The position numbers and the translations under genes are program-made. This document shows, one piece after another, positions 26,059 through 34,985 of a stretch of 64,000 nucleotides of DNA (the stretch's first letter is position 1; every line of letters starts with the position of its first letter). The stretch spans positions 1-64,000 of the forward strand of contig NZ_FOTW01000014.1 in assembly GCF_900114705.1 (NCBI RefSeq), in the 5' to 3' direction. Under the pieces are notes generated by a model that was given only the letters and a program-made list of their open reading frames with translations, made no database searches and was not told the DNA's origin. The stretch comes from Rugamonas rubra. Lineage in GTDB: Bacteria > Pseudomonadota > Gammaproteobacteria > Burkholderiales > Burkholderiaceae_D.

Positions 26059-27594
26059 TTAGCGTTGTGATGTTGGGAGGGACTGGGCGGCGGCAGTGGC
26101 GGTAGCGGCTGCGACTGCTGGATTGGTGCTGGTGGCGCTGGCGGGCCGCCAGGCGCCACCAAGTGCGCGGACCAGGCCGAGCTGGGCCAAGCCGGTGCGT
26201 GTCGCGGCTTCCAGCGCGCGGCGCTGGCTGCCCAGCAGCGCCAGTTGGGCGGCGTTGACGGCGAGCGCGCCGGCCATGCCGCTGTGCGCGCGCTGCTGCT
26301 GCAGGGTGGCGGCAACGCGCCAGTCCCGCATGGTTTGCTGCGCCAGCTCGTCGCGCTGGCGCGCGCCGCGCAGGGCGACGACGCCGTCTGCCACCTGCTG
26401 CAGCGCCGTCATCACGGTGTGGTGGTAGGCGGCGACGGCGGCGTCGTAGTCGGCGCTGCGCTGTTTGAGCTGGCCGCGCCGGGCGCCGCCGTCGAACAGC
26501 GGCAGGCTGAGTGCCGGGCCGACGCCGGCGGCCACGCTGCCGGGCCGCATCAGCTGGCCCAGGTCGAAGGCGCGCAGGCCGGCGAAGGCGGCGATGTCGA
26601 TGTCGGGGTAGAAGGCGGCGCGCGCCACGGCGATGTCCTGCTGCGCCGCCTCGACCATGGCGCGCTGCGCCTGCACGTCCTGGCGCCGGGCCAACAGCGA
26701 GGCCGGCAGGATGGACGGCGGCAGCGGATCGGCCAGCTGCAGTAGGGCCGGTGCGGCGAGCGTGTCGCCGAAGGCCGGGCCTTGGCCGAGCAGGGCGGCG
26801 ATCTGGTGGCGTCGGCGCGGCAGTTCGGCGTCGATGTTGGCCAGCTCGCCGCGGGTTTGTGTCAGGGCGTCGCGCGCCGCCACCATGTCCAGCTCGGTGG
26901 CCAGGCCGGCGCGCACGCGGCTCGCCAGCAGGGCGATGGTCTGCTGGCGCTGGTTCAAGGCCGCCTCGGCCAGGGCGCGCAGTTTGTGTACGCTGTCGAG
27001 TTGTAGATAGGACTCGACGATGGCCGTTTGCAGCAGCAGGCCGGCGTCGGCGGCCTGCGCCAGCGCCGCTTGCTGGCGCGCCTGCGCCGATGCGTTGGCG
27101 GCCTGGCGCTTGCCCCAGAAGTCGAAGCGGTAGCGCGCGTCGGCCATCAGCAGGCCTTCGCTGCCGCTCTTGCCGGCGTATTGCGACGAGTAGCTGTAGT
27201 GGTCGGGGAAGTGTTCCAGCGCGGCGCTGGCGCTGACGCCGAACTGCACCGCGTCGGCGGCGCCGATGGTGTCGACGGCCGCCTGGGCACGGCGGATGCG
27301 CGCCTCGGCCAGGGCGATGTCGGGCGCTTGTTCGGCCAGCGCGCCGAGCAGGCGTTCCAACTGCGGGTCGCCGTAGCGGCGCCACCAGTCGCCGGCGGCG
27401 AGGGTGGGCAGGCTGGCCGTGGCGGCCGTGGCGCTGGCCTGGCCGGCGATGCTTTGGCCGGGCTGGATGGCGTCCAACTGCGGCAGCGTGGCCTGTGGGT
27501 GGATGTCCTGGCCGGTCTGGCAGCCGGCCACCACCAACAGACAGCAGCCGGCCAGCAGGCCGGCGGGGAGACGGTATCGTCTGGGTTGCAACAT
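26059..27594 (-). CDS. Outer membrane efflux lipoprotein (OMF/NodT family)
   Basis: A TolC-like outer membrane factor of 511 residues. The signal peptide ends in a lipobox VAGC with C25, so it is a lipoprotein as in OprM. Paired OEP repeats follow (ALAEQAPDIALAEARIRRAQ and, in the second half, ARRQDVQAQRAMVEAAQQDI). The C-terminal Ala/Thr-rich tail is disordered. AAGGAAG precedes the ATG. It is the first gene of the efflux operon and is divergent from a LysR gene 162 bp away, which is the likely regulator. Confidence 0.92.
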   Translation of the reverse strand: MLQPRRYRLPAGLLAGCCLLVVAGCQTGQDIHPQATLPQLDAIQPGQSIAGQASATAATASLPTLAAGDWWRRYGDPQLERLLGALAEQAPDIALAEARIRRAQAAVDTIGAADAVQFGVSASAALEHFPDHYSYSSQYAGKSGSEGLLMADARYRFDFWGKRQAANASAQARQQAALAQAADAGLLLQTAIVESYLQLDSVHKLRALAEAALNQRQQTIALLASRVRAGLATELDMVAARDALTQTRGELANIDAELPRRRHQIAALLGQGPAFGDTLAAPALLQLADPLPPSILPASLLARRQDVQAQRAMVEAAQQDIAVARAAFYPDIDIAAFAGLRAFDLGQLMRPGSVAAGVGPALSLPLFDGGARRGQLKQRSADYDAAVAAYHHTVMTALQQVADGVVALRGARQRDELAQQTMRDWRVAATLQQQRAHSGMAGALAVNAAQLALLGSQRRALEAATRTGLAQLGLVRALGGAWRPASATSTNPAVAAATATAAAQSLPTSQR

Positions 27595-27756
27595 GGCGCT
27601 TCCTTATCAAGATGGAAGCCGCCAGCTTAGGTCGCTGGATGATGATTGAAAATGATCGTCGTGGTAACAATGACTTTCATCTGGTGAAACTGAATTCCGT
27701 GGTAAGGTTGGCCAAAACTTGACTTGGCGGCCCCTTCAAGCTGCCGCATCCCGACC

Positions 27757-28653
27757 ATGCAAACTCTGGATTTGAACCTGTTGATCGCGCTCGACGCGCT
27801 GCTTACGGAAGGCAGCGTGACCGGCGCCGCCGAGCGGATGAACCAGAGCGTGCCGACCATGAGCCGCACGCTGGCGCGCATCCGCCTGGTGGTGGGTGAC
27901 CCGATCTTGGTGCGCGCCGGCCGGGTGATGGTGCCGACCGCGCGCGCCGAACAACTGCGCGACGGCACCCGCAGCTTGGTGGCGCAGGCGCAGGCCTTGC
28001 TGCAGCACGGCGGCGAGTTCGACTTCCAGACGCTGGAGCGCAGCTTCACCATCCGCGCCGACGACGGCTTTGTCAGCAGCTTCGGCCCGGTGCTGTTGCG
28101 CGCCTTGACGAAGGTGGCGCCGCGCGTGCAGATCCGCTTCCGCTCGCAGGGCCTGCAGGACGTGGAGGCGCTGCGCGCCGGCCTGATCGATCTGGACATC
28201 GGCGTCATCAACGACATCGGCCCGGAAATCGTGCGGCAGACCTTGTTCAAGGACCGCTTCGTGGCGGCTTTCCGCCTCGGCCACGTGCTGGAGCAGGCGC
28301 CCGAGCTGACGCCGCAGCTGTTCGCCGACTGCGGCCATGTCACCGTGTCGCGCCGTGGCCGCACCAGCGGGCCGCTCGACGAGGCGCTGGCCGAGCGCGG
28401 CCTGAGCCGGCGCGTGGCGGCGGTGGCGCCCACCTTCGCCGAGGCGCTGGCCATCGCCCGCGAGACCGATCTGGTGGCCACCGTCGCCGAGCGCCTGACG
28501 CAGACCGCGCGCCACGGCATGCGCACGCGCGAGCTGCCGCTGGAGACGCCGCTGGTGACCATCTCGCAGGCCTGGCACCCGCGCTGCAACGCCGACCCCG
28601 GCCACCGCGCCGTGCGCGCGCTGCTCAAGCAGTCCTGCGAACAGGCCTACTGA
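27757..28653 (+). CDS. LysR-family regulator divergent from the efflux operon
   Basis: A 298-residue LysR protein: MQTLDLNLLIALDALLTEGSV with the helix-turn-helix ending near NQSVPTMSRTLARIRLVVGD, then a NodD/SyrM-like effector domain. The ATG at 27757 has no clear ribosome site; a TTG 33 bases upstream is possible. It is divergent from the OMF-emrAB-SIP operon and is probably its regulator. The AT-rich intergenic stretch with repeated ATGAT motifs (about 27640-27670) could hold the operator. Confidence 0.88.
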   Translation: MQTLDLNLLIALDALLTEGSVTGAAERMNQSVPTMSRTLARIRLVVGDPILVRAGRVMVPTARAEQLRDGTRSLVAQAQALLQHGGEFDFQTLERSFTIRADDGFVSSFGPVLLRALTKVAPRVQIRFRSQGLQDVEALRAGLIDLDIGVINDIGPEIVRQTLFKDRFVAAFRLGHVLEQAPELTPQLFADCGHVTVSRRGRTSGPLDEALAERGLSRRVAAVAPTFAEALAIARETDLVATVAERLTQTARHGMRTRELPLETPLVTISQAWHPRCNADPGHRAVRALLKQSCEQAY

Positions 28654-28680
28654 GGCGCGCCGGGACAGAAAAACGCAGAT

Positions 28681-28719
28681 AAAAAAACGGCCACCAGATC
28701 GCTCTGGTGGCCGTTTTTT
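28681..28719. terminator. Bidirectional intrinsic terminator
   Basis: Seven A, a perfect 12-bp stem ACGGCCACCAGA / TCTGGTGGCCGT with loop TCGC, then a run of T. It separates the converging LysR and rhlE genes and can end both. Confidence 0.93.
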
Positions 28720-28743
28720 ATTGTGTGCCGCTAGCTGGGACGA

Positions 28744-30159
28744 TTAACGATCGCCGTAGCTGCTGCTGGTGCGACGGGCGCCGTCGGTGGTGCGGGCGCT
28801 GCTGCCCTTGTAGCCGCCGGTGCTGCCGCCGTCTTTGCGCGGTGCGCCTGGCTTGCTGAAGGTGCGCTGGCCTGGCTTGGCCGCTGGGCTGCGGTTGTCG
28901 CCTGGTTTCCAGCCGCCTGGACGCGAAGGCGAGCGGGTTGCCGACGCGGTCTTCTTAGGCTCGAAGCCCTCGACGACGTTGACCGGGATCAGCTGCTTGG
29001 TGAAGCGCTCGATGCGCTTGACGTTCATGCCTTCGGCGTGGTTCACCAGCGAGATCGCCAGACCGTTGCGGCCAGCGCGGCCGGTACGGCCGATGCGGTG
29101 GACGTAGTCTTCCGGGAACTTCGGCAGGTCGTAGTTGAACACGTGGGTGATGGTTGGAACGTCGATACCGCGGGCGGCAACGTCGGTGGCAACCAGTACC
29201 TTCACCTGGCCGCGGCGCATGCCGTCCAGGGTGCGGTTACGCGCGCCCTGGTGCATGTCGCCGTGCAGCGCGGCGGCCGAGAAACCGGCGATGTTCAGAC
29301 GGTCGGCGATGGTGTCGGCGTCACGCTTGGTGGCGGTGAAGACCACGGCCTGGTCCAGCGTTTCGTCGCGCAGCAGGTGGTCCAGCAGGCGGTTCTTGTG
29401 CGACAGGTCGTCGACGAAGTGGACGCGCTGCGAGATGTTCTCGTGCTTGTTGGCGGCGCTGACCACTTGGATCACTTGCGGGTTCTTGGTGATGCGGCGG
29501 GCCATGTTGCCGACCACGCCGTCGAGCGTCGCCGAGAACAGCATGGTTTGACGGGTCGACGGGGTCGCTTCGACGATCTTTTCGATGTCGTCGATGAAGC
29601 CCATGTCGAGCATGCGGTCGGCTTCGTCGAGCACCAGGATTTCCAGTTGCGAGAAGTCGATCTTGCCCGATTCCATGTGGTCGATCAGACGGCCGGGGGT
29701 CGCCACCAGAATCTCAGGATTCTTGGCCAGCAGTTGCATCTGTTTAGGGTAAGGCATGCCGCCCAGGATCGAGACGGCCTTCAGGCGACGCAGGTTGACG
29801 GCGTACTTGTCGGTGTTCGAGGTTACTTGCAGGGCCAGTTCGCGGGTCGGGGTCAACACCAGCATTTTTGGCTGCGCAGCTTTGAAACGTGGACGCTCGC
29901 CGCGCGCACGGGCGGCTTGCATTTCCTGGTTCGCGGTCTTGCCGGCGGCGCTTTGTTCGCCTTCCAGCGACAAGCGGTGCAGCGACGGCAGCATGAACGC
30001 TGCGGTCTTGCCGGAACCGGTTTGCGAGGACACCAACAAGTCCTTGCCTTCGATAGCGGCAGGAATCGCTTGCATCTGGACCGGGGTGGGCGCGGTGTAG
30101 CCGGCGTCGGTCAGTGCTTTGATAATGGACGTGTTGAGGCCTAATGATTCAAATGTCAT
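28744..30159 (-). CDS. rhlE: DEAD-box RNA helicase, RhlE type
   Basis: A 471-residue ATP-dependent RNA helicase. It has the Q motif PTPVQMQAIP, Walker A SSQTGSGKT at residues 44-52, PTRELALQ, TPGRLIDH, VLDEADRML, SAT, and the C-terminal HRIGRTGRAGR. The last 75 residues are a basic, Gly/Ser/Arg-rich tail ending SSSYGDR, typical of RhlE-group proteins and likely an RNA-binding tail. A perfect TATAAT on the minus strand at 30365-30370 suggests a 5' leader of about 200 nt, a layout often linked to cold or autogenous control of such helicases. Confidence 0.95.
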   Translation of the reverse strand: MTFESLGLNTSIIKALTDAGYTAPTPVQMQAIPAAIEGKDLLVSSQTGSGKTAAFMLPSLHRLSLEGEQSAAGKTANQEMQAARARGERPRFKAAQPKMLVLTPTRELALQVTSNTDKYAVNLRRLKAVSILGGMPYPKQMQLLAKNPEILVATPGRLIDHMESGKIDFSQLEILVLDEADRMLDMGFIDDIEKIVEATPSTRQTMLFSATLDGVVGNMARRITKNPQVIQVVSAANKHENISQRVHFVDDLSHKNRLLDHLLRDETLDQAVVFTATKRDADTIADRLNIAGFSAAALHGDMHQGARNRTLDGMRRGQVKVLVATDVAARGIDVPTITHVFNYDLPKFPEDYVHRIGRTGRAGRNGLAISLVNHAEGMNVKRIERFTKQLIPVNVVEGFEPKKTASATRSPSRPGGWKPGDNRSPAAKPGQRTFSKPGAPRKDGGSTGGYKGSSARTTDGARRTSSSYGDR

Positions 30160-30566
30160 TCTTTTCTTTCGTAAAAATCAGCGTTCATGCAAAAGCAGAA
30201 CGCAAAATAGCAACGCCAACCAAAACGAAATGACTCAATCAAAATCGAAAGAAATTTCGGCACAAAAGCTTTGCGCCGGGACGGTGTCAGGTGCGACACA
30301 CAAGGCGGGAGGGCTTTAGAAGCGTCATCCGAGGGATGCGCTAGGGCTTGCGAAGCTGCTAATTATTATAGGCGTCTGCAGTGTTGCAGCGCACAAGCGA
30401 CACTATACCGTATTTCTACTGTTTCTGCACGTATTAATGAGTTTGCGCATATGAGCGCCAGCTATGAAACAGCAAGTTGTATCTATTTGTAAGTTTGCGA
30501 CCCCGTGTCGCCGTGTCGCCCGTTTCACGTTCCATGCCGGGATGTTCCGGGAACACGGAGGCGACT
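30160..30566. other. Divergent intergenic region between rhlE and the VIT gene
   Basis: About 400 bp without a gene. On the minus strand TATAAT at 30370-30365 is the likely rhlE -10, leaving a long AT-rich leader. On the plus strand a GGAG lies before the VIT gene ATG. I found no open frame worth calling. Confidence 0.5.
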
Positions 30567-32747
30567 ATGTTGCAGCAAACGGTGGGACGAATGGCGGGAC
30601 GAATGATGGCGGTGATGCTGGCGCTGTGCTGCGTGGCGGGCGCCGCTCGCGCCGCTGCCGCACCGCAGATCATGACGACGATAGGCGGCGAGCGGCCCTT
30701 GCGGCTGCAAAACCTGGACATAGACGGCAGCGTCAGCGGCGGCATGGCGCTGACCAGGGTGCGCATGGTGTTCTTCAATCCGAACCAGCGCGCGCTGGAG
30801 GGGCGGTTGCAGTTTCCGCTGCTGCCGGGCCAGCGGATCACCGCCTTCGCGCTCGACGTCGAGGGCCAACTGCGGCCGGCCGTGCCGGTGGAGAAGGCCA
30901 AGGGACGGCAGATCGTCGAGCAGCTGGAGCGGCGCCGCGTCGATCCGGCGCTGCTGGAGCAAACCCAGGGCAACAATTTTCAACTGCGCGTGTATCCGAT
31001 CGCCGCGCAGGGCACGCGCACGGTCGAACTGACGTATGCGGAGCCGCTCGAGCGCGAGGGCGCCAACTGGGCCTACCGTCTGCCGTTGGCGTATGGCGAG
31101 GTGGCGCGCGGCTTGAACTTGCGGCTGCAGTTGAACGGCGCCGACGCCGCGCCGCAGGCCAGCGGCACCTTGGCGGAGCTGGCCTTCGCCCGGCGCGCCG
31201 GCGGCTACGAGGCGCAGATCGTCAAGGAACACGTCAGCCTGGACGGCACGCTCAAGCTGCTGCTGCCGGCCAGCGCCGCGCCGCGCAGCTTCGTCCAGCA
31301 GTTCGACGGCGCCACCTACTTCATGGCCGAGGTGCCGCTGCCGCCGCTGCCGCCGGCCGCGTCGCGCGGTGCGCGGGTGCTGCCGAAGGTGGTCGGCCTG
31401 CTGTGGGACAGCTCCGGCTCCGGCGCCAACCGCGCCAACGCGGCCGAGCTGGTGGAACTGGAGCGCTACTTCAAGGCGCTGGGCAATGGCGAGGTGCGCT
31501 TGAGGTGGGACAGGTCGTATCCGAAGGATTTTTTTTACCAGCCCCCGCCGAAGGGCGGGGTGGCCAATGAGCCGTCCGACGGAATGCCGCCGCCGCCGCC
31601 GCCGCGACCACTGGCGCACCCCGTGCCGATGCCGGCACCGATCATGGCGCCATCCTGGCAGCGCGAGAAGGTCATCGTGGCAGGCAGCCGCGTGGCGCAG
31701 GGCGATCTGGCGTATGGCGCGCTGGCGCCGGCGGGGCCGGCGGGGCCGGCGGCCGAGTCGGCGGTTGTGGCGGCAACCAACGTCCTGCAGCGGGCCGAGT
31801 CGAAGTCGTCGACGCCGGGCACCGGCGAGATCGGCGTGTCGCTGCAAAAATGGCGCGCCGACGCGCCCTACATCGCCCGCCTGCAGGCGGCTGGCACCGA
31901 CCGGCTGTACGCCATCTACCTCGACGAGCGGCCGTCCTACACCAACAGCAGCGCCTTCTTCCTCGATGTGGCCGACCTGCTGTTCGAGCGCGGCCAGCGC
32001 GAGCTGGCGCTGCGCGTGCTATCCAACCTGGCCGAGATGGATCTGGAGAACCGCCAGGTGCTGCGCATCCTCGGCTACCGCCTAATGCAGGCGGGCGCGC
32101 CGGAGCTGGCGATCGGCGTGTTCGAGAAGGTGCGCGAACTGGCCGAGGAGGAGCCGCAGTCCTTCCGCGACCTGGGCCTGGCCCACGCCGCCGCCGACCA
32201 CCCCCAGCAGGCCGTGGACCAGCTGTACGAAGTGGTGCTGCGGCCGTGGGACCAGCGCTTCGCGGAGATCGAGCTGATCGCGCTGGCCGAGATGAACGCC
32301 ATCGTCGCCAACGCGCCGCGCAAGGCCGCGCTCGACACCAGCCGCATCGATCCGCGCCTGCTGAAGAACATGCCCTTGGACCTGCGCGCGGTGCTCAGCT
32401 GGGACGCCGACAACAGCGACATGGACCTGTGGGTGACCGACCCGAACGGCGAGCGCTGCTTCTACGGCAAGCGCTTCAGCTACCAGGGCGGCCGCATGTC
32501 GCTCGACTTCACCGGCGGCTACGGGCCGGAGGAGTTCTCGCTGCGCCACGCCAAGCCGGGCAAGTACCGCATCGAGGCCAACTTCTACGGCAGCACGCAG
32601 CAGTTGGTGGCAGCCGCCACCACGCTGCAGCTGCGCCTGAGCAGCGGCTTCGGCAGCGGCGCGGCGCAGGACAAGCTGATCACCCTGCGTTTGAAGGGGC
32701 GCGGCGAGACCGTGCTGGTGGGCGAGTTCGAGGTCAAGCCGAAGTAG
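30567..32747 (+). CDS. Secreted VIT-domain protein with most of its VWA domain missing
   Basis: A 726-residue exported protein (signal peptide about 1-32, ending ARAAAA). An N-terminal VIT domain follows (about 35-165). The VWA domain begins normally with LLWDSSGSG near residue 277 but stops after about 45 residues. It runs into a foreign-looking stretch (31510-31590) with eight T in a row and a GC hairpin, then a Pro-rich linker. The next part is intact: RADAPYIARLQAA, tetratricopeptide-like helices, and a C-terminal DUF2135 domain (LSWDADNSDMDLWVTDPNGE). Family members carry VIT, a full VWA of about 170 residues, then these parts. The reading frame survives, so this is either a recent in-frame deletion or an assembly error. 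Confidence 0.82.
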   Translation: MLQQTVGRMAGRMMAVMLALCCVAGAARAAAAPQIMTTIGGERPLRLQNLDIDGSVSGGMALTRVRMVFFNPNQRALEGRLQFPLLPGQRITAFALDVEGQLRPAVPVEKAKGRQIVEQLERRRVDPALLEQTQGNNFQLRVYPIAAQGTRTVELTYAEPLEREGANWAYRLPLAYGEVARGLNLRLQLNGADAAPQASGTLAELAFARRAGGYEAQIVKEHVSLDGTLKLLLPASAAPRSFVQQFDGATYFMAEVPLPPLPPAASRGARVLPKVVGLLWDSSGSGANRANAAELVELERYFKALGNGEVRLRWDRSYPKDFFYQPPPKGGVANEPSDGMPPPPPPRPLAHPVPMPAPIMAPSWQREKVIVAGSRVAQGDLAYGALAPAGPAGPAAESAVVAATNVLQRAESKSSTPGTGEIGVSLQKWRADAPYIARLQAAGTDRLYAIYLDERPSYTNSSAFFLDVADLLFERGQRELALRVLSNLAEMDLENRQVLRILGYRLMQAGAPELAIGVFEKVRELAEEEPQSFRDLGLAHAAADHPQQAVDQLYEVVLRPWDQRFAEIELIALAEMNAIVANAPRKAALDTSRIDPRLLKNMPLDLRAVLSWDADNSDMDLWVTDPNGERCFYGKRFSYQGGRMSLDFTGGYGPEEFSLRHAKPGKYRIEANFYGSTQQLVAAATTLQLRLSSGFGSGAAQDKLITLRLKGRGETVLVGEFEVKPK

Positions 32748-32838
32748 GGCGGGGACCGGCGCGCCGCTGCAGGGTCACGATATCGGCGTACTCGGCATAC
32801 TCGGCACAATCGGCACAATCGGCGCGTTCCGCCCGTGG

Positions 32839-32844
32839 CATAAT
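32839..32844 (+). promoter_or_regulatory. -10 box of the AraC/GyrI gene
   Basis: CATAAT ends eight bases before the ATG at 32853, so the transcript would have at most a few leader bases. No Shine-Dalgarno sequence is seen. Confidence 0.35.
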
Positions 32845-32852
32845 CGGCAACC

Positions 32853-33845
32853 ATGACATTTGCCGAACAACCGTCCCAAGACGACGCGCCGCTGCGGCGC
32901 GTCGCCCGCGCCGAATACGCGCTGCGCATGAACCGCGTGCTCGACTACATCGACGCCCACCTCGACACGCCTCTGGAGTTGAGCCAGTTGGCCGACGTGG
33001 CCAACTTCTCGCGCTTGCACTTCCACCGCATCTTCGCAGCCTGGATGGGCGAGACGCTGGGCGACTACGCGCGCCGGCGCCGCCTGGAGGTGGCGGCACA
33101 GCGGCTGGCTTGCGGCAGCGGCGCCTCTGTGCTGGCGACGGCGCTGGCCTGCGGCTTCGGTTCCGGCGAGGCCTTCGCGCGCGCCTTCAAGCTCAAGTTC
33201 GGCTGCACGCCGACCGCCTGGCGCGCCGGCGCGCCCGAGCGCCGGACGGCGCAACTGGCGGCGCTGCGCGCGCCGCAGAGCAATCCGGATCAGGCGGATA
33301 GCAAGCACGATCAGGCGGGCGGGGGCGCGCCCGGCGACTATGGAGTCTCTTCCCAACTTCATAGAAAGAACAACATGCAAGTACGCGTAATCGATTTGCC
33401 GCGAGTGCGGATTGCCTACCATCGCCACATCGGCCCCTACGGCGCGCCGGTGACCGCGTTCTGGCGCGACAAGGTGGCGCCGTGGATCCAGTCGAACGGT
33501 TTGCAGGGGCGCTTGTGCTTCGGCGTCGGCCACGACGACCCCGGCGTGACGGCCGCCAACAAGTGCCGCTACGACGCCTGCGTCGCCGTGCCGGACGACT
33601 TCCGGGGAAACGGCATGGTCAGCGTCGGTTCGCTGCCGGGCGGGCGCTACGCGGTGGCCGAATTCAAGGGCAGCCCGGCCAGCATCGGCGAGGCGTGGAT
33701 GACGCTGATGCGCGAGTGGCTGCCGTCGAGCGGTCTGCAGTGCGACGAGCGGCCTTGCTTCGAACAGTTCGCGCCGGCCAGCGCGCTCGATCCGGTGAAG
33801 GGCGAGTTCAGCTGTGAGCTGTGCATTCCGGTGCGTGCGCTCTAA
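32853..33845 (+). CDS. AraC-family regulator with GyrI-like effector domain
   Basis: A 330-residue regulator built like Rob/SoxS fused to a ligand domain. Two AraC helix-turn-helix units are seen at about residues 25-120 (LSQLADVANFSRLHFHRIFAAW and ALACGFGSGEAFARAFKLKFG). A polar linker follows (about 140-165), then a GyrI-like/AraC_E_bind domain (VRVIDLPRVRIAYHRHIGPYG to the end). Such proteins sense small hydrophobic molecules or drugs. The target is unknown; no efflux gene is adjacent. It converges on the anti-sigma gene. Confidence 0.92.
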   Translation: MTFAEQPSQDDAPLRRVARAEYALRMNRVLDYIDAHLDTPLELSQLADVANFSRLHFHRIFAAWMGETLGDYARRRRLEVAAQRLACGSGASVLATALACGFGSGEAFARAFKLKFGCTPTAWRAGAPERRTAQLAALRAPQSNPDQADSKHDQAGGGAPGDYGVSSQLHRKNNMQVRVIDLPRVRIAYHRHIGPYGAPVTAFWRDKVAPWIQSNGLQGRLCFGVGHDDPGVTAANKCRYDACVAVPDDFRGNGMVSVGSLPGGRYAVAEFKGSPASIGEAWMTLMREWLPSSGLQCDERPCFEQFAPASALDPVKGEFSCELCIPVRAL

Positions 33846-33861
33846 ACTTTTACCAGCAATG

Positions 33862-33902
33862 TAGCTCGCCATCGCCGACATCGTGGCGGCGATGGCGAGC
33901 TA
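33862..33902. terminator. Long perfect hairpin at convergent gene ends
   Basis: A 16-bp perfect stem, TAGCTCGCCATCGCCG and its complement, around a nine-base loop. It includes the stop codon of the anti-sigma gene. There is no T-tract. It may act as a bidirectional terminator or block antisense read-through. Confidence 0.55.
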
Positions 33903-34985
33903 TTCCTGCGCCGCCTTGATCCTCGCGCGCAGGGCCTCTGGCACCGGGTGGTCCGGGTAGGCCAAGCGAAATCTCGTCCACTCGCTGAGCGCGTCCTGGC
34001 GCAGCTCGGCCTTCAGCATCTCGTCGATAACGTTCAACCAGGCCTGCGCCCGCGCCGCCTCGGCCGGCTTGGCAGCGGCGGCCGGGCCGGTTGGCGCGGC
34101 CATGAGACGCGAGCCGGTGACGGTCACGTTGACGGCATCGCTGGCGGCGGGCGCGCCGTAGCCGGCGACCGGCGCGGGCGGTGCTACGGTTGCCGGCGCT
34201 GGCGCGCTTAGGTGGCCGGCGGGCGCGCTGGTGGCGCGGGCGTAGACGGATTGTTCAGCTGCAGCGGGCTTTTCCAAGACGCTGGCCGACGCCGGTGCGG
34301 CCTTGGGCGGTGGTGCTATATGGGTACGCGCCGCGCCATTGTCACGCGCGACGGTGTCGTCGGCCGACATCTTGGAGCCCGGCACTGCGGCGCGCGCGGC
34401 GGAAGCGGCAAAAGGGGGAGCGGGGGCCGGAGGGGCCGCCGCAGCGGTAGGTTTCGGAGCAGGAGCAACAGCAGGTGCAGCAGGAGCCGCAGGAACCGGT
34501 GCGGTCGGAGCAGATGCGACCGTGGGTGCGGCAGCCACGGTGGTCGATTCGGCCGTGGCGGGAGCTGCGGCGCTTTGACGCGGTGGTGCGATGCGTTCGG
34601 ACTCGGGTTGCTGCTGCCATTGCAGCATCAGCGAGATGGCGCCGATGACGCTGGCGGCGGTGGCCAGCGGCATGCGCCAACGCGCCAGCCGGCTCACGGC
34701 CGCCAGCGGACGCAGTTCGCCGGCAGCGGATTTGCCAGCACCCGCTGCCGCGTCGTTGGCAGCAAGCTTGGCCGATGCTGCCGACGCCGACGCCGACGCC
34801 GAAGCCGACGCCGACGCCGACGCGGCCAAGTCGGCCCGCACGGCGGCCAGGATGGTGGCGTCCAGCGCGGCCGGCGCCTGCGGCTGGGGCAGGGCGGACA
34901 GCTGGCGCGCCAGCGCGCCGCCGCCGTGCAGGAAGGCCTCGAACTCGTCGTCGTCGTCCAAGTGGTCTTTGCCCTTGCTAGTCAT
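33900..34985 (-). CDS. Probable membrane anti-sigma factor
   Basis: A 361-residue protein encoded with an ECF sigma factor (ATGA overlap), hence the call. The acidic N-terminus is cytoplasmic. A Ser-Ala repeat of about seven units (34780-34823, GCCGAC hexamers) follows, then one TM near residues 103-122 (MPLATAASVIGAISLML). A long Ala/Pro-rich periplasmic region comes next, and a C-terminal helical segment AWLNVIDEMLKAELRQDALSEW. No ZAS Cys/His motif is seen. The partner sigma factor appears to lack its linker, so the pair may no longer work. Confidence 0.7.
   Translation of the reverse strand: MTSKGKDHLDDDDEFEAFLHGGGALARQLSALPQPQAPAALDATILAAVRADLAASASASASASASASAASAKLAANDAAAGAGKSAAGELRPLAAVSRLARWRMPLATAASVIGAISLMLQWQQQPESERIAPPRQSAAAPATAESTTVAAAPTVASAPTAPVPAAPAAPAVAPAPKPTAAAAPPAPAPPFAASAARAAVPGSKMSADDTVARDNGAARTHIAPPPKAAPASASVLEKPAAAEQSVYARATSAPAGHLSAPAPATVAPPAPVAGYGAPAASDAVNVTVTGSRLMAAPTGPAAAAKPAEAARAQAWLNVIDEMLKAELRQDALSEWTRFRLAYPDHPVPEALRARIKAAQE
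34780..34823. repeat. In-frame hexanucleotide repeat in the anti-sigma gene
   Basis: About seven GCCGAC-type units (one reads GCCGAA), encoding Ala-Ser on the minus strand. Changes in copy number would alter length without a frameshift. Confidence 0.8.
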
